Source: Dasypus novemcinctus
Lineage: Eukaryota; Chordata; Mammalia; Cingulata; Dasypodidae
Reading direction: 5' to 3'
Length of the DNA stretch: 64,000 nucleotides
NCBI RefSeq assembly: GCF_030445035.2
Contig: NC_080677.1
Span: 26,547,513-26,611,512, forward strand
Shown: one piece after another, positions 30,095 to 42,604 of the stretch
Layout: every line of letters starts with the position of its first letter
Numbering within the stretch: the first letter of the stretch is position 1
Notes under the pieces: generated by a model
The model's database searches: none
What the model was told of the DNA's origin: nothing
What the model saw: the letters and a program-made list of their open reading frames with translations, nothing else
Translations under genes and position numbers: made by a program

Positions 30095-33000
30095 AAAGAG
30101 GTAACCCTTCCTCATTATATTTTCTAAAGAGTTTTCTCAACATTATAGTTTTAACGACATACCTGACAATCTCCCATGTTCATCTGTTCCTCACATCCCT
30201 CCCCTCAATTCCTTGCACCATCTGACCCATCCTCCCAACCCTAGCCCCTCTCAAGCCTGCAAAGCCCCACACAATAGTATCCCTATGCGCCCGTCTTATC
30301 CCTTCCCCGCACAACTACTTACCTCCACTTTATCATAGATTTCACCCATGTAGGCATCAGCTCACAACCTTGCTCTCCCCCTCCAATTTCCTGTAAGCCT
30401 ATCATCTGGTCTCTAACTCTCTGAGACAGCTTGTTTTGCTTGCTTCATATTAGAGAGGTCATGTAGCATTTGTCCTTCAATGACTGGCTTGCTTCACTCA
30501 ACATAAGGTTCTCAAGATTCAACCATGCTATCCCATGTGTTTGTACTGTATTCCTTCTTATAGCTGAGTAGTATTCCATTGTATGTATATACTACATTTT
30601 GTTTGTCTATTCATCTGTTGATGGACATTTGGGTTGATTCCAACTTTTGGCAATAGTGAATAATGCTGCTATGAACATTAGTGTGCATGTATCAGTTTGT
30701 GTCCTTGTTTTCAGTATATATACTGCTGGGTATATACCCAGAAGAACTGAAAACAAAATGTGGTATATACATATTTCATAGTTAATTTCTCTAGTTCATT
30801 AAAAAATGCTGTGTTGATTTTCATTGGAATTGCATTGAATATGTAGATCAGTTAGGGTAGGATAGACATCTTAATGATATTTAGTCTTCCTATCCATGAA
30901 CAGGGAATATTCTTCCATTTATTTAAGTCTTCTTTGATTTCCTTGAACAATGTTGTATAGTTTTCTGTGTATAAGTCTTTTACATCTTTAGTTAAATTTA
31001 TTCCTAGCTATTTGATTTCTTAATTTATTATGATGAATGCTATTTGTTTCCTGATTTCCTCCCTAGATTGCTCATTATTGGTGTACAGAAATGCTACTGA
31101 TTTTTATGCATTGATCTTATACCTGTGACTTTACTGAACTCATTTGTAAGTTCTAGAAGCTTTGTTATAGATTTCTCAGGGGTTTCTATGTATAGGATCA
31201 TGTTGTCTGCAAATAGTGAAATTTTTTACTTCTTCCTTTCCAATTTGGATTCCTTTTATATCTGGTTCTTGCCTCAGTGCTTGAGCAAGTACTTCTAACA
31301 CAATGTTAAAGAAGAGGGGTGATAGTGGACATCCTTGAATTGTTCTTGATCTTAGAGGGAAAGATTTTAGGATTTCACTATTGTAAATGATGTTAGCTGT
31401 GGGTTTTTCATATATACCCTGTATCATGTTCAGAAAGTTTCCTTCTATTCCTATCTTTTGCAGTGTTTTTTATCAAGAAAATATGCTGTATTTTGTCAAA
31501 TGCTTTTTCTGCATCTATAGATATGATCATGTGATTTTTTTCCTTTGATCTGTTTATGTGATATATTATATTAATTGATTTTCTTATGTTGAACTATCCT
31601 TGCATACCAGGAATGAAACCCACTTGGTCATGTTGTATGGATCATTTAATGTGTTTTGAATACGATTAGCCAGTGTTTTATTGAGGATTTTTGGATCTAG
31701 GTTCAGTAGAGAGATTGGTCTGTAATTTTCCTTTCTTGTGGAGTCTTTGTTTGACTTTGGTATTAGGGTAATGTTGGCATCACTGAATGAGTTAGGCAAT
31801 GTTCCTTCTATTTTGATTTTTTTAAAGAGTTTAAGCAAGATTGGTGTTAGTTCTTTCCAGAATGTTTGATAGAATTCACCTGTGAAGCTGTCTGGCCCAG
31901 ATGTCTTCTTAGTTGGGAGGTTTTTAATGACTGACTCTATCTCTTTACTTGTGATTGGTTTGTTGAGCTCATCAATTTCTTCTTTCATCAATATATGCTG
32001 CTTATGTGTTTCTAGGAACTTGTCCATTTCCTCTAAATTGTCCTCATTGGCATATAGTTTTTCAAAGTATCCTTTATGATATTCTTTATTTCTGTGGGGT
32101 CAGTGGTGATATTCCCTTTCTCATTTCTTATTTCATGTATTTGCATTTTCTCTCTTTTTTTCTTTGTTAGTCTAGCTAAGGGTTTGTCAATTTTATTCAC
32201 CTTCTCAAAGAACTAGCTCTTTGTTTTGTTTATTTTTTCTAATGTTTTCCTATTTTCTATTTCATTTATTTCTGCTCTGATCTTTGTTGTTTCTTTCTTT
32301 CTTCTTCCTTTGGAGTTAGTTTGTTGTTTTATAGTAATTCTTCCAAGTGTGCAGTTAGGTCTTCAATTTTAGCTCTTTCTTCTTTTTTTGATGTATGAAT
32401 TTATGGCTATGAATTTCCCTCTCAGTATAGCTTTTGCTGTATCTCATAAATTTGGATATGTTATGTTGTCATTTTCATTAGTTTCAGTAGTTACTGATTT
32501 CTTTTGAGATTTCCTCCTTGACCCACTGTTTGTCTAAGAGTGTGTTATTTAACCTCCATGTCTTGGTGCCTAATCTGGGTCTCTGGCCCTTGCAGATTTC
32601 CAGCTTCATTCCACTGTGGTCAGAGAAATTATTTTTTATGATTTTAATCTTTCTGAATTCATTTAGACTCTCTCTGTGGCCTACCATGTGGTCTATCTTG
32701 GAAAATGATCCATGTGTGCTTGAGAAGAATGCATATACTGCTACATTTGGGTGTAATGTTCTGTTTATGTCTGTATTGATTCTCTGTTGAGATGTTCTGT
32801 CCAATGGTGATAGTGGTATATTAAAGTTGCCCACTATAATTGTAGAGGCATCTATTCCTTCACTTAGTTTTTCCAGTGTTTGCCTCACGTATTTGGAGGT
32901 GCCCTGGTTAGGAGCATAAATGTTTATGATTATTCTCTCTTCTTGAAAGAGTACCCCTTTTACTAATATGTAGTGTCCATCTTTGTCTCTCACAATAGTT

Positions 33001-35050
33001 TTGCACTTAAAGTCTATTTTGTCTGATATTAATATGGCTACTCCTGTACTTTTTTGGTTATTGTTTGCCTGTGAGATCATTTTCCAGCCATTCACTTTCA
33101 ACCTCCTTGAATCCCTGGGTCTAAGATGGGTTTCTTGAAGACAGCATATAGATGGGTCATATTTCCTTATCCATTCTTCCAATCTGTGTCTCCTGACAGG
33201 TGAATTTAATCTATTGACATTCAGTGTTAATACTCTCAAAGAATTACTTACATTAGCCATATTTTCTTTGGATTTGTGTATGTCATATGTTTTTTTTTTT
33301 TTCTCTTTTTGTCTTTTTAGTTGTTCTTACACTCTCCTCCAACTCTGTCTCTCCATTTTTTTTCTTTCCTCTGGCAGAACTCCCTTTAGCATTTCTTGAA
33401 GGGCAGATTTATTGTTAGCATACTCTCTTAGTTTCTGTTTATCTGTGAATATTTTGAACTCTCTATCATTTTTGAATGCCAGCTTTGCTGGATAGAGTAT
33501 TCTTGGCTGGAAATTTTTTTCTTTTAGTGCCTTGACTATGTCATACCACTGCCTTCTTGCCTCCATGGTTTCAGATGAGAAATCAGCACTTAATCTTATT
33601 GAGTTTCCCTTTTATGTGATGGTTCTCTTTTCTCTTGCTGCTTTTAGTATTTTCTCTTTGTCTTGAGTGTTGGATAATTTGACAAGTATTTGTCTTGGGG
33701 TAGGCCATTGGGATTTATGCTGTTTGGGGTATGTTGTGCTTCCTGGACATGTGCATCCATCTCTCTCAATAGGTTTGGGAAGTTTCCAGCCATATTTCCT
33801 CCAACACTCCTTCTTTCCCTTCTCTTCTCCTTCTGGGATGCCTATAATGCATATGTTTGCATGTTTTGTGTTATCATTCAGGTCCCTAAGTCCCTGCTGG
33901 ATTTTTTCTATCTTTTTATCTATCAATTCTACCATCTGTTTGATTTCAGATATACTATCTTCCACATCACTAATTCTTTCCTTTGCCTGTTCAAATCTGC
34001 TGTTATTTGCTGAGAGTGTATTTTTTATTTCTTGGATTGTGTCATTCCTCACCATCAAATCTATTATCTTTTTGTGTATGTTTACAATTCTTCTATATGC
34101 TCTCCAAGTGTTTTCTTAATATCCTTAGTCTCTTCCTACACTTCATTAAATTAGGTCATGATATACATTTTGAGAACTTTGATTAGTTGTTTGATGTACT
34201 GCTCCTTTTCCTGGTTTTTAGTTTGTTCATTGGACTGGGCCTTTTTTCCCTGATTATTGGTATGGTTTGTAATTTTTGTTGGTTTCTGGTCATGATTTTA
34301 TCTCGATGGGTTTGTTCAGTTGATTAGCTTCTCCATTTAGTCTCGGGGTTTATTTAGGTGCTGTTTTGGTGTGTGTTTAGTCTTCTCTTTGACACTTTGC
34401 TCTTCTTATTCTATTTCCTTGTTGTTGTCTAAGTTCCCTTGAAGGAAAATATTAGGGCCAGGGAAAGCAAAAGAGGTAAGAAAAGAAAAAGTATAATATT
34501 AGTATTGATAATAAATGTTAGTAGAAGAACTATGTGAGACCTAGGAGAATGGATATGAAACTCATGTAAGCTGTACAGAGTTATAACAGTAAAAAAGTGG
34601 AGTACCTACAATGAGATGGTAACCTAAATATGGAGAAGAATATAGTATGACTTAAAAGGTCAGTGTGGTCAGGAAAGAGGGAAAGAGAAAAGAAAGAAAA
34701 ATAATGTAAATAGTGAATAAAAGATAGAAAACAGAATAGAAGTGTTAGAAATAAAAAGTCAGAAAAATTGGGTGCTAAACAAAGAGAGGTAGAAAGTAAG
34801 AGAAACAATAGATGACAGGAAGATAGAAAGATGTAAATGAAAGAGGATAGCATTGGTAACCAAAATCAGTAAACACAGAAAAGAAGAAATCAAGGATGCG
34901 GAAGCACAGCAAACAAGAAACATTGCCTGCAACACCTAATAGAAAAAAAGAAGGAAAATAAAAAGGAAAAAGAGGCAAAAAAGGTTTGTAGGGGGATAAA
35001 GAGGAAGGAAAGACAAGAAAACAAACAAAAAAAGATCAGACAAGGCCTCA
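30095..35050 (-). mobile_element. Near-complete L1, antisense, internally deleted
   Basis: Same subfamily as the 52-61.8 kb copy. Minus-strand order: 5'UTR (35,050-34,060), ORF1 (frames at 34,058-33,612 and 33,566-33,327), ORF2 endonuclease (33,260-32,484, VLTLNVNRLNSP...CLQETHL), RT (32,027-31,176, [14 protein letters not shown] and [10 protein letters not shown]), then a jump near 30,770 that removes about 1 kb of ORF2 relative to the complete copy, and finally the ORF2 C-terminal region and 3'UTR from ~30,765 to 30,095. It lacks the terminal ~2.4 kb of 3'UTR. Frames are broken, so it is inactive. Confidence 0.9.
32484..33260 (-). pseudogene. L1 ORF2 endonuclease-domain remnant
   Basis: 258 codons open from the ORF2 start. 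The AP-endonuclease-like motifs TLNVNRLNSP, CCLQETHL, VGNFNIPLSPLDR, KIDHMVGHR and SDHSGMKLE are visible. The catalytic-region motif usually GDFN reads GNFN here, so the nickase would be impaired. It leads into a frameshifted remainder. Confidence 0.85.
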
Positions 35051-35600
35051 AGCAAGGAATCCTCTTTGCAATTGAATAAATTGCTCTGTCCTTCCCCGGT
35101 TCTCCTTTCCTCACCTCCTTTTTCCCAGTGCAGCAGAAAGCCTGTGTGAGATCTCCCTTCTGAGATTCAAATGGGACCCTGGTAAGCCAACTCACCACAG
35201 AAAATAATGATTCTATGGAGTCCAAAAAAAATAAAAAGACTCTTAGTTTCTTTGAGAAAGAGCGCCACACCTTGCCTGGAACCCTAAATATACTATTGGA
35301 GGCCTACCAAGCACATCCTACTGTCCCCCTTCCTTAGATGTGCTGTGCAGGACTAGTTAATTGTCTGACTCCACCTTCTCCCAGACCAAGTTTCCCTATC
35401 CCAGGACATTTAGGTAAATTGGGGTCACTCAGCAGATTCACCTCTCCTTTCTTCCTAGCCTCTCCCTAAGCCAGCTGGCATTCTCCTCCAAGCTCGAAAA
35501 AAGGGGGGGCCAGACAGTTGAACCTGCACTCCTCGGCCCCTCTACACCCCTCACCAAAACCCTCCCACTCTTGGGGTTTATCTGAGATTGGAGGGCTAGG
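35051..35600. other. Unassigned flank
   Basis: GC-richer DNA between the L1 5' end and the minisatellite. An AATAAA-like run at ~35,078 within 'gaattgaataaattgctctg' resembles an LTR R region, but no termini are visible. No gene recognised. Confidence 0.35.
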
Positions 35601-35604
35601 AGAA

Positions 35605-35712
35605 TGCTGGGGTTCAGGGAGCATTGGGTTTGGGGAACGTGGGCTTGGGGGAATGTGGGCTCGGGGAACGCAAGGTTTGGGGATCATGGGTTTGGGGAAC
35701 AAGGGGCTCAGG
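35605..35712 (+). repeat. G-rich minisatellite, ~15-16-bp unit
   Basis: About six imperfect units of the form TTGGGGAACGTGGG(C), including TTTGGGGAACGTGGGC, TTGGGGGAATGTGGGC, TCGGGGAACGCAAGG and TTTGGGGATCATGGG. Each unit has a run of four or more G, so the array is G-quadruplex-prone on the + strand. It produces spurious repetitive ORFs on both strands. Confidence 0.85.
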
Positions 35713-36060
35713 AGTGCCACTGTGTGACTGGCAGTGTTCAGAGAATGCTGCAGCTATCCAGGATTTATTTTCTTAAGGCGAAAGAGACTTGAGTTTGTTT
35801 AAATGCCATTGGGGAAGGAAATTGCTTTAATACAATGAAAGAAGATGTGTAAATCATTAATAGTACAAACATTATGGAGAACACGATACATGACAAATTG
35901 TGCTGTTCAGTACAAATTCATTGAATGTATAGAAATATTTTTCAGTTGGACCTGATTTGGAAGTTGTCGTGGATGCTGTGTTGTACCACTCATGTCTGCC
36001 TCCCACCCCCAAATTCAGGACTGAAGTATTAGAAAGTATTGGGAGAGTACCCAACCACTG
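35713..36060. other. No feature seen
   Basis: No convincing frame or repeat in this ~350 bp. AT-rich after 35,760. Confidence 0.4.
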
Positions 36061-36420
36061 GGAATGTTAACAGACAGCCTTCAACTGACTTTCCCTTTCC
36101 AGAGATTGCCCTTCTCTGAGAAGAGTCTCCTCACCAAGATCATGCCCCCTTTCCAGGGACATGTGCAAAGGTATAATGTGTGTCTCCAATGCCTCAATTT
36201 GGAACAACTCTTTAGGGTCATGGCAACTCCGGAGTTCTCAATGGGATTGGCTGAGTCCTTCGTTGCAGCTGTATCACAGCCTAGGCTGCAACTCAGTCAT
36301 GCTTCCTTTGCCCTCTTAGGGGTTATTCCCAAGAGCACTTCCCATTAAGTGTCCTGCACACAAATTTCAATCTCAGTCTGGTTCCAAGTAATTCAACCTG
36401 CCAAAGGGATGCAATAGGGG
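36061..36420 (+). repeat. Possible old LTR (ERVL-like), diverged
   Basis: CCTTTGCCCTCTTAGGGG, CACACAAATTTCAATCTCAG and GTAATTCAACCTGCCAAAGG resemble the end of an old mammalian LTR (CTCAGAGTCTG...AACCCAACC type). The 94-codon frame at 36,064-36,348 crosses it and has no known domain. Boundaries are unclear. Confidence 0.35.
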
Positions 36421-37085
36421 GAACAATAGGGGTTGATGTAGATACTCTTCATTTTGGGTCTCATTTTCTAAACTGATGCTTAATATTTTGTCTGCCCTCA
36501 AGGAGAAAGTTCTGACTCTGGGCAGAATTACAAAGTAATGGCAAGTGTCCATTGGTATTATCTTACTTCTCTTTTTTGTGCTTCACTTAAGTCTACTGGC
36601 ATCACCTTTGCCCACTTTCAAGAGGCTCAACATTTTCCTACTATCCACAGAGTCCCAATTATAGTCCAAAGTGCCTAAGGTTAGTTCTTCCAAAATTCTC
36701 CAAATTCCTATTTCTCAAAAGTGTTAAAAAGTTCATCTGTTTCGACTCATTCATACTAGCATACTGAAGAAAAACCTTCTCCCTTTAATCTTCCCATGAG
36801 AATTTACCAGGTATGCAAACACAATTGTTGGAATTTCTGGTGGGGAATGAGGTTAGAGCAGTGCAGTGCCTTTGGACGTCCCATAAAAGAAGCAAGGAAG
36901 TTGGGCCATCTGGACTCCAGAAGTATTCAAAAGACCTTCACTGACTTTCCTAACCATCCTTTCTCTTGCCCCAGCAAATGCATTCCTGATCTCAGCCTCT
37001 CTGCTTCAGTTGTGCACTGCTGGGCCTGAAATGCTGATGAACACAGTGACCATGGGGCCAAATCTGTTAATCCAAGTTGACAGAG
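36421..37085. other. Unassigned single-copy DNA
   Basis: No gene or mobile element recognised. A 77-codon frame at 36,796-37,029 is unremarkable. Confidence 0.4.
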
Positions 37086-37087
37086 AC

Positions 37088-37210
37088 ATTCATTCCACAA
37101 ATAAAGTGTCTACTATGTGCAAGGCTCTGTACTAACTACTCCATAGGGATACGACAAGGGATACAAAAATAGCCCTTGACCCCAAGGAATACACAGTCTA
37201 GTTGAGGAGA
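37088..37210 (-). repeat. L2-like ancient repeat fragment
   Basis: ATTCATTCCACAAATAAAGT, CTACTATGTGCAAGGCTCTG and GGGATACGACAAGGG correspond to the widespread mammalian 'attcattcaacaaatatttattgagc...ctactatgtgccaggc' sequence at the LINE2 3' end. Orientation is inferred from the consensus. Confidence 0.7.
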
Positions 37211-37892
37211 GTGTGAAGTATGGCTGCAAGACTCATGTGTCATGTCATGAAATGGCAGTGCAGGTGCTATGAGGACACTACATCAGAGGGACACCTAATC
37301 CAGCCTAGGGAGGGAAGAGGCAGCTTCCCAGAGTACCTAAACCAAGTCCTGAAATAGGGGTTATTTAGATAAAAAGTCATGTACCTTCTCATAAGACCAG
37401 ATCTGGAAACAATATCATTTTTTTGTTTGCCTTTTTGGATCTTATCAGGCAGTAGAGCCATCTCCTTAAACCACTTTGAGAGATATTTGGTTACCATAGT
37501 GAGTAAAACATTTGGCAATGACATTTTGATCACTGCTGAACTTAGCGGTGACATCATGAGGACCCACCCATATGTAGAACTATACTACTCTGGGAGAGAC
37601 TTTCCTGGGGGCACCTCCAACCCCTCTAACAACTGCAACCCCCGGATTAAGGACAGATCTGTACCATGCCCTGTTCCTTCAAATAAAAATGGCAGAACCT
37701 TCAACTACGTCTAACCATTTTTGGCACTTTGTCTGAGACTTAATCAGTACCAGTTATTTGGAGGTGCTATAAATGGACTCTCCAGGTCCTAAGTCCTAGG
37801 GTACAAAGAAATTTTGTTGGTTAAAGTTTCCCTGTCTCTGTTTCTAGGAGTGTACAATGATTGGAAGTGAAGAATATATGAGATACTATAAC
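37211..37892. other. Unassigned single-copy DNA
   Basis: Overlapping frames of ~100 codons on both strands (37,267-37,557 minus, 37,379-37,714 plus) show no domain; neither can be preferred. AATAAA-like AAATAAAAA at ~37,680 is isolated. Confidence 0.4.
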
Positions 37893-37968
37893 CCACTGTA
37901 TCAGCCAGGGTTCTCTAGGGAAACAGAACCAACAAGATATATGTGTGTATATATATATATATATATGT
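37893..37968 (+). repeat. Fragment of an LTR-like element and (TA)n microsatellite
   Basis: CAGCCAGGGTTCTCTAGGGA and AACAGAACCAACA match the start of the solo-LTR-like element at 44,985. It continues into GTGTGTATATATATATATAT and is cut by the L1 3' end at ~37,968. Confidence 0.6.
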
Positions 37969-38034
37969 AAATTTTTAACAGTTTTATTGATATATATTCA
38001 CATACCATACAATCTATCAAAAGTGTATAATCAG

Positions 38035-38472
38035 GGAAGTGGATGTGGCTCAACTGATAGAGCGTCCGTCTACCATATGGAGGGTCCAGGGTTCGATCCC
38101 CAGGGCCTCCTGACCCATGGGGTGAGCTGACCCATGTGCAGTGCTGCCGCACGCAAGAAGTGCCATGCCATACACGGGCGCTCCACATAGGGGTGCCCCA
38201 CGCGCAAGGTGTGTGCCCTGCAAGGAGAGCTGCCCCATGTGAAAAAAGCACAGCCCACCCGAGTGGCGCTGTGCACACAGAGAGCTGACACAGCAAGATG
38301 ACGCAACAACAAAAAAAGAGACACAGTTTCCCAGTGCCGCCGGATAATGCAAGCAGATGCAGAAGAACACACAGCAAATGGACACAGAGAGCAGGCAATG
38401 GGGAGGAAGGGGAAATAAATAAATAAAATAAATCTTTAAAAAATAAAATAAAAAGTAAGTAAAAAAAAAGCT
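38035..38472 (+). mobile_element. DAS-III-like SINE with 14-bp target duplication
   Basis: AAGTGTATAATCAG flanks it at 38,021-38,034 and 38,473-38,486. Head TGGCTCAACTGATAGAGC, B box GGTTCGATCCC, tail (TAAA)n then A-rich. It sits in the 3'UTR of the older L1. Confidence 0.93.
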
Positions 38473-39289
38473 AAGTGTATAATCAGTGTTTTTTGGTATA
38501 ATCACAGTGTTGCGTATTAATCAGCACAAAAATTTTAGAACAATTACTCCAAAAAGAAAAATTTCGCATCCTTTAGCAGTCACCTCTCAATCCTTTTATC
38601 CTTCCCCAGCCCTGCATAACCACTAATCTAATTCCATCTTCACAAACTGATTTATATTTACATTTTACATAGATGGAATCATACAATATATAGTACCCTG
38701 TATCTGGTTCTTTTCATCTACCACAGTGGTTTTTGTTGCCTGATTCTAACATCTTGTAACATTAACATACATAACATTTGTTCATTTTCAAAGAAAAACA
38801 GTCATATATATGCAATATTACCCATATTCATATTTCACATGAGGTTTTACTATGCTTTTTAGCTTTCCTTTTAGTAATACACAAGACCTTAGTACTTCCC
38901 AGTCAACCACCGTCGTGTCCATATAGTAGAATGGCTAGTTACAAACATGTGCTTTCACCTTTTCTATTCATTTCCAAAGATTAATACACAAAGTTGTCAA
39001 CAGTTCTGCACAAGTGAACCTCATCTTTCCATTCTCTACCCTCATTCTATTTCCTGGTGACCCATATTCTAGCTATTCACTCCATGAGTTTCATAACATA
39101 TTTAATTCATAATACAGCAATCGTACAGTATTTGTCCTTTTGTGTCTAGCTTGTTTCATGTAATGTAATGTCCTCCAGGTTCATCCATGTTGTCATATGC
39201 TTCACAACTTCATTTCTCTTTACAGCTGCATAATATGCCATCATCTGTATACACCACAGTTTGTTTATACATTCATTGCTTGATGGATA

Positions 39290-39433
39290 TCTAGGTTGTT
39301 TCCATGTTCTGGCAATTGTGAGTAACGCTGCTACGAACATTGGTATGCAGATGTCTATTTGTCTAGGTTGTTTCCATGTTCTGGCAATTGTGAGTAACGC
39401 TGCTACGAACATTGGTATGCAGATGTCTATTTG
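39290..39433. repeat. Perfect 72-bp tandem duplication within L1 ORF2
   Basis: 39,290-39,361 and 39,362-39,433 are identical as far as I can read (TCTAGGTTGTTTCCATGTTC...GCAGATGTCTATTTG in both). The surrounding L1 is old and diverged, so the duplication is much younger than the element. In ORF2 terms it repeats the segment that encodes ...IDICIPMFVAALLTIARTWK. Confidence 0.95.
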
Positions 39434-39679
39434 TATCACAGCTCTCAGTTCTTCTGGGTATATACTCAGTAGTGGTATTGCAGGGTCATGTGGCAAGTCT
39501 ATATTCAACTTCTTTAGGAACTGCCAAACAGTCCTCCACAGTGGCTGTACTATTCTGCATTCCCACCAATAGTGGATATGTTTTCCTATCTCTCTTCATT
39601 CTCTCCACCATTTGTAGTTCTGTCTTTTTAATAGTGGTTATTCTGATAGGTGTGAAATGATATCTTATTGTAGGTTTTT

Positions 39680-40075
39680 TTAAAAATTAAATTGTCTTTT
39701 TTTTTAAAGATACATAGATCACAAAAATGTTAAAAAATATAAGAGGTTCCCACATACCCCACACATACCCTCACTCCTCCCACAACAACCTCTTCCATCA
39801 TTGTGGCACATTCATTGTATTTGGTGAACACATTTTGGAGCACTGCTACACCGCATGGATTATAGTTCACATTGTAGTTTACACTCTCCCCCAGTCCATT
39901 TAGTGGGTTATGGCAGGAAATATAATGTCCAGCATCTATCCCTACAATATTATTTAGGACAACTCCAAGTCCCAAAAATGCCCCCACATCTCATCTCTTC
40001 TTCCCTCTCCCTGCCCTCAGCAATTACTGTGGTCACTTTCTCCAGATCAATGCTACGGTTTCTTCCATTACTAGT
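39680..40075 (-). mobile_element. Short L1 3' end insertion (~400 bp), antisense
   Basis: T-rich at 39,694-39,710, then the L1 3' terminal module to CTTCCATTACTAG at ~40,074. The host L1 target (ATTGTAG) is present on both sides (39,667-39,673 and ~40,079-40,085), so it is a 5'-truncated retroposition. The truncation point coincides within a few bases with the L1 part of the U6 chimera at 20,780. Confidence 0.85.
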
Positions 40076-41477
40076 TCATTGTAGTTTTGATTTCCATTTC
40101 CCTAATCATTAGTGATGTTGAGCATTTCTTCGTGTGTTTTTTTGCCATTTGTATTTCTTCTTTGGACAAATGTCAATTCAAGTCTTTTGCCCATTTTTTA
40201 ATTGGGTCGTTTGTCTTTTCATTGTTGAGTTGTAACATCTCTTTATATATCCTATATATTAAGCCTTTATCAGATAGGTGATTTCCAAATATTTTCTCCC
40301 ATTGAATTGGCTGCCTTTTCACCCTTTCGACAAAGTCCTGTGATGTGCAAAAGTGTTTAATTTTGAGGAGGTCCTATTTATCTATTTTTTTGTTGTTTCA
40401 CGTCCTTTGGGTGTAAGGTTCAAGAAACAATCACATACCACAAGATCGCAAAGATGTTTGCCTAAATTTTCTTCTAGTAGTTACATGGTCCTGGTTTTTA
40501 TATATAAGTTCTTTTTTCATCCACTTTGAGTTGATTCTTGTATAGGAAGTAAGATAAGGGTCCTCTTTCATTCTTTTGGTTATAGATATACAGTTCTCCC
40601 AGGGCCATTTATTGAAGAGACTGTTTTGTCCCATTAATGTGGACTTGGTAGGTTTGTCAAAAACCAGTTGGTCATAGAGGTGAGGGTTTATTTCTGAACT
40701 CTCAATTCTATTCCACTGATTGATGTGTCTATATTTATGCCAGTACCATGCTGTTTTGACCACAGTAGCTATGTAATATGTTTCAAAGTCAGGCAGTGAA
40801 ATTCATTTCATGTAGCTCTTCTTTCATAGAATGCTTTTGGCTATTTGGGTGCACTTTCCCCCCAAATGAGTTTGGTAATTGCCTTTTCTATTTCTTTAAA
40901 GTAGGCTGTTGGAATTTTTATTGGTATTGCATTGTATCTATTAATCAGTTTGGGTAGGATTGACATCTTCACGATATTTAGTTTTCTAGTCCATGAGCAC
41001 AGACTGTCTTTTCATCTGTTTAGGTCTTCATTGATTTACTTTAGCACTGTTAGTTTTCTGCGTATAGGTCTTGTACTTCTTCAGTTAAATTGATTCCTAG
41101 GTATTTGAGTCTTTCTGTTGCTATTGTAAATGGAATTTCCCCCCTGATTTCCTCCTCAGATTGTACAGGAGTAGTGTACAAAACATTATTGATTTTTGCA
41201 TATTGATCTTGTATTCTGCCACTTTGCTGCACCCATTTATTAGCTTAAGTATCTTTGCTGTAGGTATTTCAGAATTTTCTAAATATAGGATCATGTCATA
41301 CACAGAGTTTTACTTCCTCTTTTCCTGTGGATGCCTTTAACTTTTTCTTGTCTAATTGCTCTAGCTAGAACTCCTACTACAATGTTGAATAACAGTGGTG
41401 ACAGTGGGCATCCTTGTCTTGTTCCCAATCTTAGAGGGAATGCTTTCACTATTTCCCTTGTTTTTACTAAGAAAGGA

Positions 41478-41700
41478 TTCTTGGGAGCAGATGTGTCTCA
41501 AGGTTGAGCTCCCGCTTCCCATATGGGAGGTCTTGGGTTCAGTTCCAGGTGCCTCTTGAAAAAAACAAAAATGAATAATAAGCAAAACAAACACAAAAAC
41601 CAACTCAGGGAAGCTGATGTGGCTCAGAGGTTGAGCACCGGCTTCCCACATACAAGGTCCTGGGTTTAATCCCCAGCCCTGGGTACCTCAAAAATAAAAA
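41478..41700 (+). mobile_element. Two monomeric tRNA-like SINEs in tandem
   Basis: Heads at ~41,483 (GGGAGCAGATGTGTCTCAAG) and ~41,605 (GGGAAGCTGATGTGGCTCAG), B-box-like GGTTCAGTTCC (41,536) and GGTTTAATCCC (41,662), each with a short A-rich tail. They lack the DAS body, so they are DAS-I-like monomers. Both lie in L1 ORF2. Confidence 0.78.
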
Positions 41701-42180
41701 AAAAAAGGTTCTGGATTTAGTCAAATGCCTTTTCTGCATCAATTGAGACGATCATGTGGTTTTTTTCTTCAATTTGTTAATATGTTGTATTATGTTGATT
41801 GATTTTCTTATGTTGAACCAGCCTGGCATACCAGGAATAAATCCCATTCAGCCATGATGTGTAAGTCTTTTGGTATGCTGTTGGATTCTATTTGCAAGTA
41901 TTTTGCTAAGAATTTTTGCATGTATGTTCATTAGAGAGATTGGTCTGTAATTTTCTCTTGTAGTATCTTTATCTGGCTTTGGTATTCGGGTGATGCTGGT
42001 TTCATAAAATGTGTTTGGTAATTTTCCCTCCTCTTCAATTTTCTGGAAGAGTTTAAACAAGATTGGTGTAAATTCTTCTCAAAATGCTTCATAGAATTCA
42101 CCCATGAAGGCATCCAGTCCTGGACTTTTCTTCATTAGGAGATTTTGGAAAAGTAATTCAATCTCTTTAAATGTGATTAG

Positions 42181-42591
42181 TGGGAAGTGGATTTGGCCCA
42201 ACGGATAGGGTGTCTGCCTGCCACATGGGAGGTTGAAGATTCAAACCCAGGGTCTCCTGACCCATGTGATGAGCTGGCCCACGCGCAGTGCTGATGCGTG
42301 CAAGGAGTGCCGTGCCACGCAGGGGTGTCCCCCGCGTAGGGGAACCCCACGTGCAAGGAGCACGCCCCATAAGGAGAGCTGCCCAGCCGAAAAAAAGTGC
42401 AGCCTGCCCGGAAATGGCACCACACACACACACAGCTGATGCAGGAACATGACGCAACAAAACGAGACACAGATTCTGGGTGCCGCTGACATAAGCGGAC
42501 ACAGACGAACACACAGTGAATTGTCACAGAGAACAGACATCTGGGCAGGGCGGGGAAGGGGAGAGAAATAAATAAAAAATAAATCTTTTTA
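42181..42591 (+). mobile_element. DAS-III-like SINE, first of two at one target
   Basis: Starts TGGGAAGTGGATTTGGCCCA directly after AAATGTGATTAG (42,169-42,180) and ends in a T-poor A tail before AAAATGTGATTGG (42,592-42,604). Head, body and tail complete. Confidence 0.92.
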
Positions 42592-42604
42592 AAAATGTGA
42601 TTGG

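Noticed and set aside
33612..34058. Independent 148-codon minus-strand gene
   Set aside because: It is the coiled-coil/RRM part of L1 ORF1 in the 30-35 kb element, frameshifted from its C-terminal half.
35605..35712. Possible CRISPR-like direct repeats
   Set aside because: The units are adjacent without spacers, imperfect and G-rich. It is a minisatellite in a vertebrate genome.
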